This document shows, one piece after another, positions 10,618 through 21,899 of a stretch of DNA of 64,000 bases (positions within the stretch are counted from its first letter, which is position 1; each line of letters starts with the position of its first letter). The position numbers were made by a program, and so were the translations under genes. Origin of the DNA: Lolium rigidum (taxonomy: Eukaryota; Streptophyta; Magnoliopsida; Poales; Poaceae); contig NC_061514.1 of the NCBI RefSeq assembly GCF_022539505.1, positions 40,102,869 to 40,166,868 of the forward strand. The letters are read 5' to 3'. Under the pieces are notes generated by a model. It did not search any database, had not been told where the DNA came from, and saw only the letters and a program-made list of their open reading frames with translations.

Positions 10618-13600
10618 GTGTGCTACTACTGCCAGGGGAAGGGGCACTGGAAGCGGAATTGCACCAAATACTTGGCCGATCTGAAGAGCGGCCACGCCAA
10701 GAAGAAAGGTATATTTGATATACATGTTATAGATGTCTATCTTACTGGTTCTCGTAGTAGTGCATGGGTATTTGATACTGGTTCGGTTGCTCACATTTGT
10801 AACTCGAAACAGGAACTGTGGAATAAACGAAGCCTGGCAAGGGACGAGGTGACGATGCGCGTTGGAAATGGATCCAAGGTCGATGTGATCGCCGTCGGCA
10901 TGCTCCCCCTACATCTACCTTCGGGATTAGTTTTAAACCTTAATAATTGTTATTTGGTACCTGCGTTGAGCATGAACATTATATCTAGATCTTGTTTGAT
11001 GCAAGACGGTTATTCGTTTAAGTCTGAGAATAATGGTTGTTTGATTTATATGAGTAATGTCTTTTATGGCCATGCACCTGAGATGAATGGTTTATTCTTG
11101 TTAAATCTCGATAGTAATGATACACATGTTCATAACATTGATGCTAAGCGAATTAAATTGAATGATAATTCTACTTATATGTGGCATTGTCGTCTTGGTC
11201 ATATTGGAGTGAAGCGCATGAAGAAACTCCATTCCGATGGACTTCTTGAGTCACTTGACTTTGAGTCACTTGACAGATGCGAAGCATGTCTGATGGGAAA
11301 AATGACTAAGACTCCATTTTCTGGCACAATGGAGCGAGCTACAGACTTATTGGAAATCATACATACCGATGTGTGCGCACCAATGAGTGTAGCATCGCGC
11401 GGTGGTTATCGTTATGTTCTAACCTTCACAGATGATCTGAGTAGATATGGGTATATTTACTTTATGAAACACAAGTCCGAGACTTTTGAGAAGTTCAAGG
11501 AATTCCAAAGTGAAGTAGAAAATCAACGTAACAAGAAGATTAAGTTTACGCGTTCGATCGCGGAGGCGAGTATGCGAGTTATGAGTTTCGCATGCATTTA
11601 AAGAAATGCGGAATACTTTCACGATTGACACCGCCGGGAACACCACGGCGCAATGGTGTGTCGAACGTCGTAATCGAACTCTCTTAGATATGGTTCGTTC
11701 TATGATGTCTCTTACCGATTTGCCATTATCGTTTTGGGGTTATGCTTTAGAGACAGCCGCATTCACTTTAAATAGGGCACCATCTAAATCCGTTGAAACG
11801 ACACCGTATGAATTATGGTTTGGGAAGAAACCTAAGGCTGTCGTTCCTTAAAGTTTGGGGTTGCGATGCTTATGTAAAGAAGTTACAACCTGACAAGCTA
11901 GAACCCAAAGCGGAGAAATGCGTCTTCATAGGATACCCTAAAGAAACAATTGGGTATACTTTCTATCACGGATCCGAAGGCAAAATCTTTGTTGCCAAGA
12001 ACGGATCCTTTCTTGAGAAGGAGTTTCTCACTAAAGAAGTGACTCGGAAGAAAAGTAGAACTCGACGAGGTTGATGAACCTTCTCTCATAGATCGGAGTA
12101 GCGCGGTGCCGGAAGAAATTCCTGTGCAGCTGCACCGATAGGAGAGGAAGCAAATGATGATGATCATGAAACTTCGAACGAGGAAGCTGCGGAACCTCGC
12201 GGATCGACGAGGGAACGTACCACTCTGATTGGTATGATCCCTGTCTAAATGTCATGATTGTGGACGACAATGATGAGGACCACTGCGACGTATGAAGAAG
12301 CGATGATGAGCCCAGATTCCAACAAATGGCAAGAAGCCATGAAATCCGAAATGGGATCCATGTATGATAACAAAGTATGGACTTTGGTAGACTTACACGA
12401 TAGCCGCAAGGCTGTCGAGAATAAATGGATCTTCAAGAGAAAAACAGATGCTGATGGTAATATTCTTGTCTATAAAGCTCGACTTGTCGCAAAGGGTTTC
12501 AGACAAATTCAAGGAGTTGACTACGATGATACTTTCTCACCTGTAGCGAAGCTAAAGTACGTGAGGATTTTGTTAGCAATAGCTGCATTTTTCGATTATG
12601 AGATTTGGCAGATGGATGTCACAACGGCGTTCCTTAATGGTGACATTGAGGAAGAGTTGTATATGGTACAACCCAAAGGTTTTGTCGATCCTAAAAATGC
12701 CGACAAGGTATGCAAACTTCAGCGTTCCATTTATGGACTGAAGCAAGCATCCGGAGTTGGAACCTACGCTTTGATAGAGTGATCAAAGACTTTGGTTTTA
12801 TACGGACTCATGGTGAGGCCTGTATTTACAAGAAAGTGAGTGGGAGCTCCGTAGCGTTCCTGATATTATATGTAGATGACATATTATTGATTGGGAATGA
12901 TATAGAACTATTAAGCAGCATTAAAGGTTATTTGAATAAGTCTTTTTCAATGAAAGACCTTGGTGAAGCAGCATACATTTTAGGCATCAAGATTTATAGA
13001 GATAGATCAAGACGCCTAATAGGCCTTTCACAAAGTACATATCTGGACAAGATTCTAAAGAAGTTTAGAATGGATGAAAGCAAGAAAGGGTTCTTGCCTA
13101 TGTTGCCGAGGTAAGGTCTTGAGTAAGACTCAAGGTCCGGCTACGGCGAGATGAAAGAGAGAGGATGAGCAAGATCCCCTATGCTTCGGAAGTAGGCTCT
13201 ATCATGTACGCCATGCTTGTGTACTAGGCTGGATATCGCACATGCTTTGTTAGTTTGACCAGCGAGATATCAAAGTGATCCGAGGGATGGAACACTTGGA
13301 CATCGGTCAAGAATATCTGAAGTACTTGAAAAGGACCAAGGATATGTTTCTTTGTTATGGCGGTGACCAAGAGCTCGTTGTAACCGGTTACACCGATGCA
13401 AGTTGGAACACCGACCACGATGACTCTAAGTCTCGGTCCAGGTACGTGTTTATATTGAATGGTGCGGCGGTAAGTCTGGAGCGGTTCCAAGCAATGCACG
13501 GTGGCGAAATCTTCAACAGAATCTGAATATATAGCGGCTTCGGAGGCTTCATCGGAAGCGGTATGGATGAAGAGGTTCATTGTTGAGCTTGGTGTGGTTT

Positions 13601-13861
13601 CTAGTGCATTGGACCCGCTAGTCATTTCTTGTGACAACACGGGTGCCATCGCCAATGCAAAGGAACCAAGGTCACACAAGAAGGCTGAAGCATATCAAGC
13701 TGCGTTTTCATTCGATTCGCGAGTACATCGAAGATGGTGAAGTAGAGATTTGCAAAGTACACACGGATCTGAATGTTGCGGATCCGTTGACTAAAGCTCT
13801 CCCAAGGGCAAAGCATGACCAACACCAGAATGCAATGGGTGTTAGGTACCTTACAATGTAA
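10618..13861 (+). pseudogene. Copia pol polyprotein (zinc knuckle, protease, integrase, RT, RNase H), frameshifted
   Basis: Domains in order: CCHC knuckle CYYCQGKGHWKRNC (10621-10662); protease with WVFDTGS (10765-10785); integrase with WHCRLGH zinc-binding and CEAC motifs (11182-11290), then IHTDVC and FTDDLSRYGY of the DDE core; reverse transcriptase (12258-13110) with YGLKQAS and catalytic YVDD (12869-12880); RNase H with TGYTDASWN (near 13385) and STESEY (near 13515), ending MGVRYLTM at 13861. Frame changes or stops occur near 11600, 11850, 12070, 12775, 13110, 13260 and 13520, so no polyprotein can be made. Movement, if recent, needed proteins supplied by another copy. Confidence 0.9.
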
Positions 13862-13881
13862 TCTAGATTATTGACTCTAGT

Positions 13882-13894
13882 GCAAGTGGGAGAC
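13882..13894 (+). promoter_or_regulatory. Polypurine tract of the Copia element
   Basis: GCAAGTGGGAGAC lies directly before the 3' LTR, the expected site for plus-strand priming. Confidence 0.85.
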
Positions 13895-15664
13895 TGTTGG
13901 AGATATGCCCAAGAGGCAATAATAAAGTGGTTATTATAATATCTTCGTGTTTATGATAAATGTTTATATACCATGCTATAATTGTATTAACCGAAACATT
14001 GATACATGTGTGTTATGTAAACAACAAGGAGTCCCTAGTAAGCCTCTTGTATAACTAGCTTGTTGATTAATAGATGATCATGGTTTCGTGATCATGAACA
14101 TTGGATGTTATTAATAACAAGGTTATGTCATTAGTTGAATGATATAATGGACACACACCCAAATGAGCGTAGCATAAGATCAAGTCATTAAGTTCATTTG
14201 CTATAAGCTTTCAATACATAGTTGTCTTAATCCTTCGACCATGAGATCGTGTAAATCACTTACACCGAAAGAGTACTTTGATTACATCAAACGTCATTGC
14301 GTAAATGGGTGACAATAAAGGTGGGATTAAGTATTTGGAAAGTGTGAGTTGAAGCATATGGATCAACAGTGGGATTTGTCCATCCTGATGACGGATAGAT
14401 ATACTCTGGGCCCTCTCGGTGGAATATCATCTAATTAGCTTGCAAGCATATGAATAGTTCATAAGAGATCACATACCACGGTACGAGTAAAGAGTACTTG
14501 TCGGTAACGAGGTTGAACAAGGTATGGGGATACCGGTGATCAAACCTCGGACAAGTAAAATATCGCGAGACAAAGGGAATCGGCATCGTATGTAAATGGT
14601 TCAATCGATCACTAAGTCATCGTTGAATATGTGGGAGCCATTATGGATCTCCAGATCCCGCTATTGGTTATTGCTCGGAGAGGAGTCTCGACCATGTCTG
14701 CATAGTTCGCGAACCGTAGGGTGACGCGCTTAAGGTTTGATGTCGCATAAGTAGATTCGGAATATGAGTTGGAGTCCGAAGTTTTTGTTCGGAGTCTCGG
14801 ATGGGATCCAGGACATCATGAGGAGGTTCGGAATTGTCCGGAGAATAAGATTCATATAAGGGAAGTCAAATTCCGGGGTTCGGGAAAAAGTCCGGTGTTT
14901 TGACCGGAGCTTCTAGAAGGTTCTAGAGGGCCACCAGTGGGCCCACCACCCCGGGAGAGGCCACATAGGCGCCACATGGCATAGTGGGGTCAGCCCACTA
15001 TGACATGTGGGCCCAGGCCAGCCCCCCTCTTAGAGATAAGATCTATCTCTATTTTTAAATGGTTTAAATTTAGAGATAGAATCTATCTCAAGATTAAATA
15101 GTTTAAACGAAGAGATAAAGGGAAAACTTGGGGGGGAAGACTTCCCCCTTGGAGGCGCCGGCCAAGGAAGGAGGTGGGGCCAAGGGGAAACCCTAGGCCG
15201 GCCCCTCCCCATATAAAGAGGGGAGGGGGTGGCCGGCCACTTCACCTCTTCCCCAACCCTAGCCGCCTCCCTCTCTTCCTCCTCCATACGATGTGCGGGC
15301 TTAGGCGAAGCCACTGCGGCAAATCTTCTCCACCACCACCACCACGCCGTCGTGCTTGCTGGGATTCCGTGGAGATCTACCACACCTCCGCTGCCCGCTG
15401 GAGCGGGAGAGGAAGGAGCTTCATCGACACCGTACGCGCGGCCAGAGTACGGAAGTGCTGCCGGATTGCGGCACCGGGGACGATCGTCTACACCAACAAC
15501 GAGATTAATCTCGTAGGCTTTGGAATCTTCGAGGGTTAGTCTCATCTCCATCTCGTTGCTTAGATCTAGTAGATTGGATCTTGGGTGTTCCATAGATTAG
15601 ATCTGTTGGTTTTATTCGCTTTGCGGTAGGAAATTTTTTGTTTTCTATGCAACGAACCCCATCA
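13895..15664 (+). repeat. 3' LTR of the Copia element
   Basis: 1,770 bp and almost identical to 6901-8667. It ends CCCCATCA and is followed by the right target copy GTGTC (15665-15669). Confidence 0.96.
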
Positions 15665-15828
15665 GTGTCGCCACCGCTTCCACGTGCCTCGCCCCGCCGA
15701 CGCCAGCGTGCGACGTGTAGCCACCGCTTACACGTGCCATGCCCCGCGTGCGCTATATAGAGCGACAAGTGCGGGCGCAACCACACGTCGCCGGCACCCC
15801 TCTCCCTCTCCGCTCATTCATCTCCGGG
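15665..15828 (+). promoter_or_regulatory. Promoter-like region of the AP2-like ORF
   Basis: Two copies of a GCCACCGCTT(C/A)CACGTGCC motif occur, with CACGTG G-boxes at 15681 and 15731. A TATA-like CTATATAG is near 15753, about 75 bases before the ATG. A third CCACGTG-bearing piece lies left of the Copia insertion at 6891, so the retrotransposon split this promoter. Confidence 0.55.
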
Positions 15829-16347
15829 ATGCCTCCATGTCGTCGAGGGCGTCCGGTTTCCGTGGCGTTCGAGTGCGTCCGGCGGTAGGTTCACCGCCGA
15901 GATACGCGCCGGTGGCTTCCGCCTCACCCTCGGCACGTACAACACGCCGGAGCGGCGGCGCGCGCTTACGACGCGGCGGCGTGGCGCTTCGGCGGCCGGG
16001 GCACAACATGAACTTCCGGATGTTGAATCGCTAGAGGAGGCGGAGTTCCTCGCGCCACCGCCGTGCCTCGTCGACGGCGAGGACCGTCGCCGGCACCGCC
16101 AGGTGCAGCGCAGGATCGCCATCGCCGAGCGCGACGAGCAGTTGATGCGCCAGTGGAGGGCGCAGTTCCCAACGATGTCGACAACACCGACGCGTTCTTT
16201 GCTAACCTTAGGGCACAACGCAGGTCCAACGGGCGCCACCGTCGGGCCGTCGCCGCCTTCGAGCTCGAGAACCCGAATACAACTTGGACCGAAAACGACC
16301 CTCGGTGGGATGACATTTGGACGGAGACAACCTCCGACGACGAGTAG
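15829..16347 (+). pseudogene. CACTA-borne AP2/ERF-like ORF, frameshifted
   Basis: Across two to three frames the peptide reads like the first part of an AP2 DNA-binding domain: SGFRGVRVRP, then FTAEIRAGGFRLTLGTY, the three-strand sheet region with YRGVR-like and LGT(F/Y)-like landmarks. An AlaAla-Trp-Arg-type helix follows in another frame (RRPGHNMNF). An acidic/basic C-terminal part ends WTETTSDDE and stops at 16345-16347. Frame changes occur near 15885, 15970 and 16175. From family knowledge, related AP2-like ORFs occur in grass transposon annotations, so this is probably element cargo and not a host ERF gene. Its orientation is opposite to the other CACTA ORFs. It converges with the ORF at 17069-16556 and diverges from the Ulp1 ORF. 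Confidence 0.6.
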
Positions 16348-16555
16348 AGACTAGACTAGTAATTTATCTATTTTATTGTAATTTCAATAAAGTCGTAGTC
16401 GGTTCTATTAGTTTAAATTTAGTTTATAAAGTCGTTGTCGGTTGTTTTTGTTCAATAAAGTGGTTGACACGAAATTTATTACGATTGAGCTGAAATTAAA
16501 GTACGAGCTCAGGCGAAAAATAAGATACATGGCCGGATTCAAATGTTGGAGCCAT

Positions 16556-17069
16556 TCAATCATAGTCGTGCCTAGCCCTATAATAGTCGCCCTTGTAGTC
16601 ATCATAGTCGCCGACGTCATCGTCGCTAGCATCGGGGTCGCGGTTGTCGAACCTCGGCGGATGACCACGCGTGGGCTGGGATTGAGGTAGCGCAGGCGGG
16701 GGCCACGATAGGCCATGACGCTCTGGAGAGTCCGGCCGCGCCACCACATCCGACGGCCGGCCTCATTGAAGTTCGAAGGAGGCGGGCCGTCCTCCTCGTA
16801 CCTAGCAACCGCCCTCTCACGCCGATTGATGAAGAAGGCTGTCCCAAGTCGGGCTGTAGTCGGGATGCCACTGGGGATTCCTCACGCTGCTCGGGCATGA
16901 GCTCGAAATAGTAGTGGTTCGTGATGGCCATCTCGCGTGGCACACCTAGAGGGATAGGAGGGACCGGTACGCCTCCGACGCTCGGCAACCGGCCGGTCGG
17001 GACGCGGTAGCCGGGCAGGCGAGGGTAGTTCGAGGCGCAAGCGCCTCCGCCTCCCGGGGTGTTAGACAT
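16556..17069 (-). pseudogene. CACTA-borne ORF of unknown function (MSNTPGG-type), frameshifted
   Basis: ATG at 17069 starts MSNTPGGGGACASNY. The frame then passes through PTGRLPSVGGVPVPPIPLG and EMAITNHYYFELMPEQ, changes frame twice (near 16880 and 16680), and closes with an acidic Asp/Tyr-rich tail (DASDDDVGDYDDYKGDYY) at 16556. I do not recognise a characterised domain. The composition suggests a small disordered protein with one hydrophobic aromatic patch. It lies between TNP2 and the AP2-like ORF and has a palindrome cluster just upstream, so it is probably a normal component of this CACTA family. Confidence 0.5.
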
Positions 17070-17204
17070 ACGATGGAAGCCATGGGAGAGAGTGATGAGG
17101 TTTGCGAGATATGAGTCCAAGCCTACATATATATAGTGGAAAAATGGCGGGAATGCGGGAAGAAAATGAGGCGGGAACGAAGTGGCGCGCGAAACTTTCA
17201 TCCG

Positions 17205-17400
17205 GGTGGAGGCTCAAACCGGGACAAAAGGCGGGGGAGGCTTATCTAGGAGGGCTTTATGCGGGGGGATGATGTGCGGGTAACCTTTTGTCACGGTTGG
17301 TGGCTGCAACCGGGACTAAAGCTGCTCGGCGGGATAAGGATGTGTCGGTAACCTTTTGTCACGGTTGGTGGCTGCAGCCGGGACTAAAGCTGTCGGCGAG
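17205..17400. repeat. Palindromic CACTA-type repeats upstream of the unknown ORF
   Basis: Two near-identical units read CCTTTTGTCACGGTTGGTGG ... CAACCGGGACTAAAG, with a third partial unit GGAGGCTCAAACCGGGACAAAAGG. The design (TTTGTC/CTTTAGTCCC arms around a GGTTG core) is that of grass CACTA subterminal repeats, but the arm sequence differs from the clusters at 6424-6557 and 21391-21590. Confidence 0.65.
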
Positions 17401-17793
17401 GATAAGGACGCGTGGGTGGACGCAGCTGCTCGATGAGATAAAGCATGTAGCGCACGACGCCTGTCGAAGGAACAAGACAAAGTAGAAGCGGTGTCGTGCC
17501 TATGAAAGGAGCATCGATACGCCTTGCCAAGCAGATCAACAAGCCAAGCACAGTTTCATTCCCATGGATGAAGGAAAGGGTTGGGAAATCTCCCGTGGCG
17601 CAGCTTCTCGAAGATGTCGTTGGTGCGCACGCCCTACGGCATCTTCGGAAGCTGCTCCTCGGAAAAATTTCCCTGCAAGCCCGTGAAAGACTCCGTCTCC
17701 TCTAACAGTGTTGGGGAAAGGGTTCTCATTATTACATAAATGTAGAGATTGTCTTGGGAACTATATATGAAGAATACATTATTACATCGCCAT
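17401..17793. other. Unassigned stretch inside the CACTA element
   Basis: Open frames exist on both strands (for example 17496-17705 plus), but none resembles a protein I know. It may be TNP2 3' untranslated sequence or a captured fragment. Confidence 0.4.
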
Positions 17794-20700
17794 CTAGTGT
17801 TGTGATCTTCTACGCCGTAGCCATGGAGAATCTTCATCATTTAGTAAGATGCTTGGGTCAATTTTCACAGTGAAGGGCGGAATTTCTTTAAACTTATTAT
17901 AATCTTCGACATGTCTGTCTTGTCATCCACTCCCACGATGTTTCTTTTCCCAGAAAGAACTATGTGGCGCTTTAGCTCCTCGGTTGATGTATTCTTTTGT
18001 TGATTTCTTTTTCTTGATTTGCTAGACATGTCCTTGACGTAGAAAACTTGAGCCACCTCGGCTGGCTAGGACAAATGGCTCGTCCAGGTACGCAAGATTG
18101 TTGGGATCCACTTGTTATCATACCGTACTTATCGTCAATATGTATACCGCTAAGCTTCACCCATTTGCACGAAACAAAGGGACCTTAAAAGTGGGACCAT
18201 AGTCAAGTTCCCATATCTCCTCTATGTATCCATAATATGTGGTGGTACTGCCCATTCTCGTCTTTTGCATCGAAGCGGACACCGCTATTTTGGTTGGTGC
18301 TCTTTTTATCTTGGGCGATCGTGTAAAATGTATTCCCATTTATCTCGTACCCTTGGAATGTACATATGTTTGAAGATGGTAACCTGGCCAACAAGTACAG
18401 CTGCTCCACAGCAGATGGGTCATTAATGAGATGTCTTTGCAACCAACTGCCGAAGGTATTCATGTGTTCACGTGTAATCAAGGACTCGGGCTGGCCCGGG
18501 TTTATTTCTCGTAGAGCATTTATGTTTCTCGATGTACGGAGCCACCAAGATGGAATTGTATAGAACTGTGTAGTGTGCTTGATTGAAAGAAATCTTGTCC
18601 CTGCACACCGTTGCTTTCCTTCCTAGTGTGCCTTTTCCGATCGGCCTCCCCTCATACCGAGATTCAGGAACACCAATCGGCTTAAGGTCAGGAAGAAAGT
18701 CAACACAAAACTCAATGACCTCCTCAGTTTCGTAGCCCATTGAGATACTTCCTTCCGGCCTAGCTCGGTTATGAACATATTTCTTTAAGACTCCCATGAA
18801 CCTCTCGAAGGGAACATATTGTGTAGAAATACAGGACCGAGAATTCTAATCTCTTCAACTAGGTGAACGAGGAGGTGCGTCATAATATTGAAGAAGGATG
18901 GTGGGAACAACAACTCGAAGGTGACAAGACATTCGACCACATCTTCCTGTAATCTGACAAAGTTTCCGGATCCATTACCTTCGAGAAATTGCGTTGAGGA
19001 ATGCACATATCTTCACAATGGCTAGTCGAACATTTTACGGTAGAAGTCCCCTCAATGCAACGGAAGCAATTGTGTCATAAGCACGTGACGAGTCATGGGA
19101 CTTCGGGTTCTAGAATTTTTCTCCTTCATATTTACTATCCCCTTTATATTCGACGAGAAACCGGACGGAACCTTGATGCTCGAATAGGGCTTCAAAAAAG
19201 ATCTCCTTCTCTTGTTTGGTAAGAGCGTAGGCGGCGAGGCCCTACAAACTTCCCTGGATGATTTCCGTCTCGTCCTTTATGACGTTGCTGGTCCTCCCGT
19301 GCTTCTGTTGTATCCTTTGTCTTCCCATACATGCCCAGGAAACCAAGAATATTCATACAAAGATTCTTCGTCGGGTGCAACACGTCGATTGCTGAGCGGA
19401 CTTCCATGACTTTCCAATGTTCCAGCTCCAAAAATATAGATTTCTTCTTCCACATGGGCGCGTGTCCGTCAGCGTCTTTCGGAACAGGTCGACTGCCTGG
19501 ACCCTTTCCAAAGATAACATTTAAATCCTTGACCATGTCAAATATATCAGCACCACTACGGGGGATAGGCTTCGGACGGCGGTCTGCCTCGCCATTGAAA
19601 TGCTTGCCTTTTTTCCTTAAGGGATGCTTGCGCGGAAGGAAACGGCGATTGAACGGGTACACAACTTTACTGCTTTTTTCCAAATATTTACTTTCGAGTC
19701 TCATCTAAACGGTGTGTGCATGCATTGTATCCTTTGTTCGTCACGTCACGAAATGTTGCGAGAAGCGAGGCCAATCATTGATGGTTACGAATAGCAACGC
19801 TCGTAGGTCAAATTCTTGCTCGGTGTGCTCATCCCACACACGTACACCTGGTTTGGCCCACAACTCCAAAAGTTCATCGACTAATGGCCTTAGGTACACG
19901 TCAATATCGTTGCCCAGTTGCTTTGGGCCTTGGATAAGCACTGGCATCATAATGAACTTCCGCTTCATGCACAACCAAGGAGGAAGGTTGTAGATACATA
20001 GAGTCATGGGCCAGGTGCTGTGACTGCAGCTCTGCTCCCCAAAAGGATTCATGCCATCTGTACTTAGACCAAAGTATAAGTTCCTTGCCTCACCTGCAAA
20101 ATCCGGGAACTCTCTCCCGATGTTTCTCCACTGCCGACCATCGGCGGGGTGCCTCAACATCGCGTCTTTCTTACGTTCTTCCATGTGCCATCGCAACAAC
20201 TTGGGCATGCTCTTTGTTTTACGAACAAACGTTTCAACCGTGGTATTATTGGAGCATACCACATCACCTTCGCGGGAACCCTCTTCCTGGGTGGCTCGCC
20301 CTCAACATCACCGGGGTCATCTTTTCCGATCTTATACCGCAATGCACCACATATCGGACATTTATTCAAATTCTCGTACTTCTCACCGCGGTAGAGGATA
20401 CGATCATTAATGCATGCATGTATCTTACGCACATCTAATCCTAGAGGGCGAGACAAGCTTCTTTGCTTCATATGTACTGACGGGCAATTCATTATTTCTT
20501 GGAAACAACTTCTTTAATATTATCATCAATTTCTCAAATCCCGAGTCGAGTCACACCGACCTACTGCCTTCCATTTCAGCAATTCCAATATGCTACCCAG
20601 CTTTCTATGCCCATCTTCACAACACTGGGTACAACAATTTGTGGTGGTCCTCTAACATCTTGTCGAGCTGCAACCTCTCCTTATCCAGTGCCACAATCTC

Positions 20701-21120
20701 TTCTTGCATCGGAAATGGCCCGACGAAGATCATCATCAACGGGATCATCGATGCACTGTTCTTCACCTTCTTCTTCATTGTCGTCCATTGCGGTATCATC
20801 GCATTCAAAGAACATAGATCGGTACTGGTCATCATTATCTTCTTCTTCATCGCCGTCTTCCATCATAACCCCTTCTTCTCCGTGCTTGGTCCAAACATTA
20901 TAGCTGGACATGAATCCAAATCGAAGCAGGTGGCTCTTAATGTCTCTTGAGCAAGAGTAATCCTTCTCGTTCTTACATTTTAGACATGGACATCACATAA
21001 AACCTTGCTTCGACTTGTTGGCCTCGGCCACAAGCGAGGAAAGAATTCACGCCCTCTCCGAAAGCGGGGGCACATCGGTTCTCGTACATCCATGGATGAC
21101 TCATCGCATCATAAGTACAA
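17794..21120 (-). pseudogene. TNP2-like CACTA transposase, frameshifted
   Basis: Minus-strand peptide order matches grass TNP2. A Transpos_assoc-like N-terminus (HPWMYENRCAPAFGEGVNSF, about 21110-20970) is followed by CKNEKDYSC...HLLRFGF and an acidic linker. Then comes the Transposase_21 core with CPICGALRYK, RKRVPAKVMWYAPIIPRLKR and LSTDGMNPFGEQSCSHSTWP (about 20370-19750). DUF4218-like (about 18980-18600) and DUF4216-like (about 18350-18150) regions follow, and SPWLRRRRSQH ends at a TAG at 17794-17796. The family cuts CACTA ends and reinserts them with 3-bp duplications. Frame changes near 20980, 20680, 20420, 20220, 19740, 19190 and 18790 leave it inactive; some may be introns or sequencing indels. 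Confidence 0.85.
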
Positions 21121-21390
21121 TTATATATGTATCAGATGCAATCACCTTTCTTAAATTAGTATTGTACGGACTATGTATATATATACGAGAAAATAGTTGC
21201 TAACCTTTTAGGATCAAAAAGAGGAGAAATCTTATCAAATAAAATCAAGTGGCATCCCTCTTACAAGCATTCCATCAAACACCTCTTGTGCACATGTAGA
21301 AAAAATGAGCTAGCATACACCTCCACCTTCACCACCAAGGAAAAAATGAGGTGGGGGGGGCTGGCTGCGTGTCTATATATAGCCATGGCC

Positions 21391-21600
21391 CTTTGGTCGC
21401 GGGCCGTATTACGACCCGCGACAAAAGGTGCCGACGAGAAGCCCCGGCACTCGGACACCTTTTGTCGCGGGTCGAGATACGGCCCGCGACAAAAGCGCGA
21501 CAAAGGCCCTGCCCGCTCCACATGGTTTCTGGGCGACGTGGCCAGGCCATTTGTCGCGGGTGCAGGCGCGCCCGCGACAAAAGGCTCCCAAGAAAGCCCT
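21391..21600. repeat. CACTA 5' subterminal palindromes
   Basis: Three inverted repeats, each with about 13-14-nt arms (TTTGTCGCGGGYCG type), lie at about 21391-21428, 21459-21495 and 21548-21587, close to the element terminus. Confidence 0.85.
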
Positions 21601-21614
21601 GTTTTCCACTAGTG
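21601..21614 (-). repeat. CACTA terminal inverted repeat (5' end)
   Basis: On the minus strand CACTAGTGGAAAAC, followed inward by AGGGCTTTC, is a typical grass CACTA terminus. Confidence 0.9.
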
Positions 21615-21899
21615 TCCAGTTTCATCACCATGGCTCATAATTTGATAATTCCCGAAAAAATGACGTATCAAAAATTTGGGGTCCATTTGATGTTCGTAAG
21701 GTCCCTAAAACTCAAAAAATATGCAAACCAAGGTTTTCTTGTATTACAACATTAAAACCCAATAAAAGGGGTGTTTGTTGCAAATACCCATAAATCAATG
21801 TAAAACAGGTAGGAAACCTCAAATATCCTATCATATCAATATCATCAAAGTTCATGGATACAATATTTTAGCTCCCTGTTTAGGGAGAGTAGGGTGCGA
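21615..21899. other. Unassigned spacer
   Basis: AT-rich sequence between two elements. I see no gene or repeat structure in it. Confidence 0.5.

Larger units (their letters stand above)
6901..15664 (+). mobile_element. Angela/BARE-like Ty1/Copia LTR retrotransposon, full length, coding region broken
   Basis: The element is 8,764 bp with two long LTRs (TGTTGGAGATATGCCC ... CCCCATCA). A primer binding site TGGTATCAGAGC (8669-8680, complementary to initiator Met-tRNA) lies just inside the 5' LTR. A purine tract AAGTGGGAGA abuts the 3' LTR. A 5-bp target duplication GTGTC flanks it. Gag, protease, integrase, reverse transcriptase and RNase H follow in Copia order. By eye the LTRs differ at only about one to two percent, indicating a fairly recent insertion. 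LTR start, PBS and domain order fit the Angela/BARE/WIS group. It interrupts the older CACTA element. Confidence 0.96.
1..21614 (-). mobile_element. Large CACTA (En/Spm) transposon, left end outside window, interrupted by a Copia element
   Basis: Read on the minus strand, the element starts at 21614 with CACTAGTGGAAAAC, a canonical CACTA terminus. Inward lie palindromic TTTGTCGCGGG subterminal repeats (21391-21590), then a TNP2 transposase, a short unknown ORF, an opposite-strand AP2-like ORF, and an ORF combining a plant-transposase-type region with a Ulp1 protease. The order resembles large grass CACTA elements. No matching opposite CACTA terminus is visible between 1 and 1600, so the 3' end is beyond the window or lost. 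Removing the Copia insertion (8,764 bp plus one target copy) leaves more than 12.8 kb. All ORFs carry frameshifts, so the copy looks non-autonomous. That 6 kb and 21 kb belong to one element is inferred from orientation, gene order and the split flanks of the Copia insertion. Confidence 0.75.
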
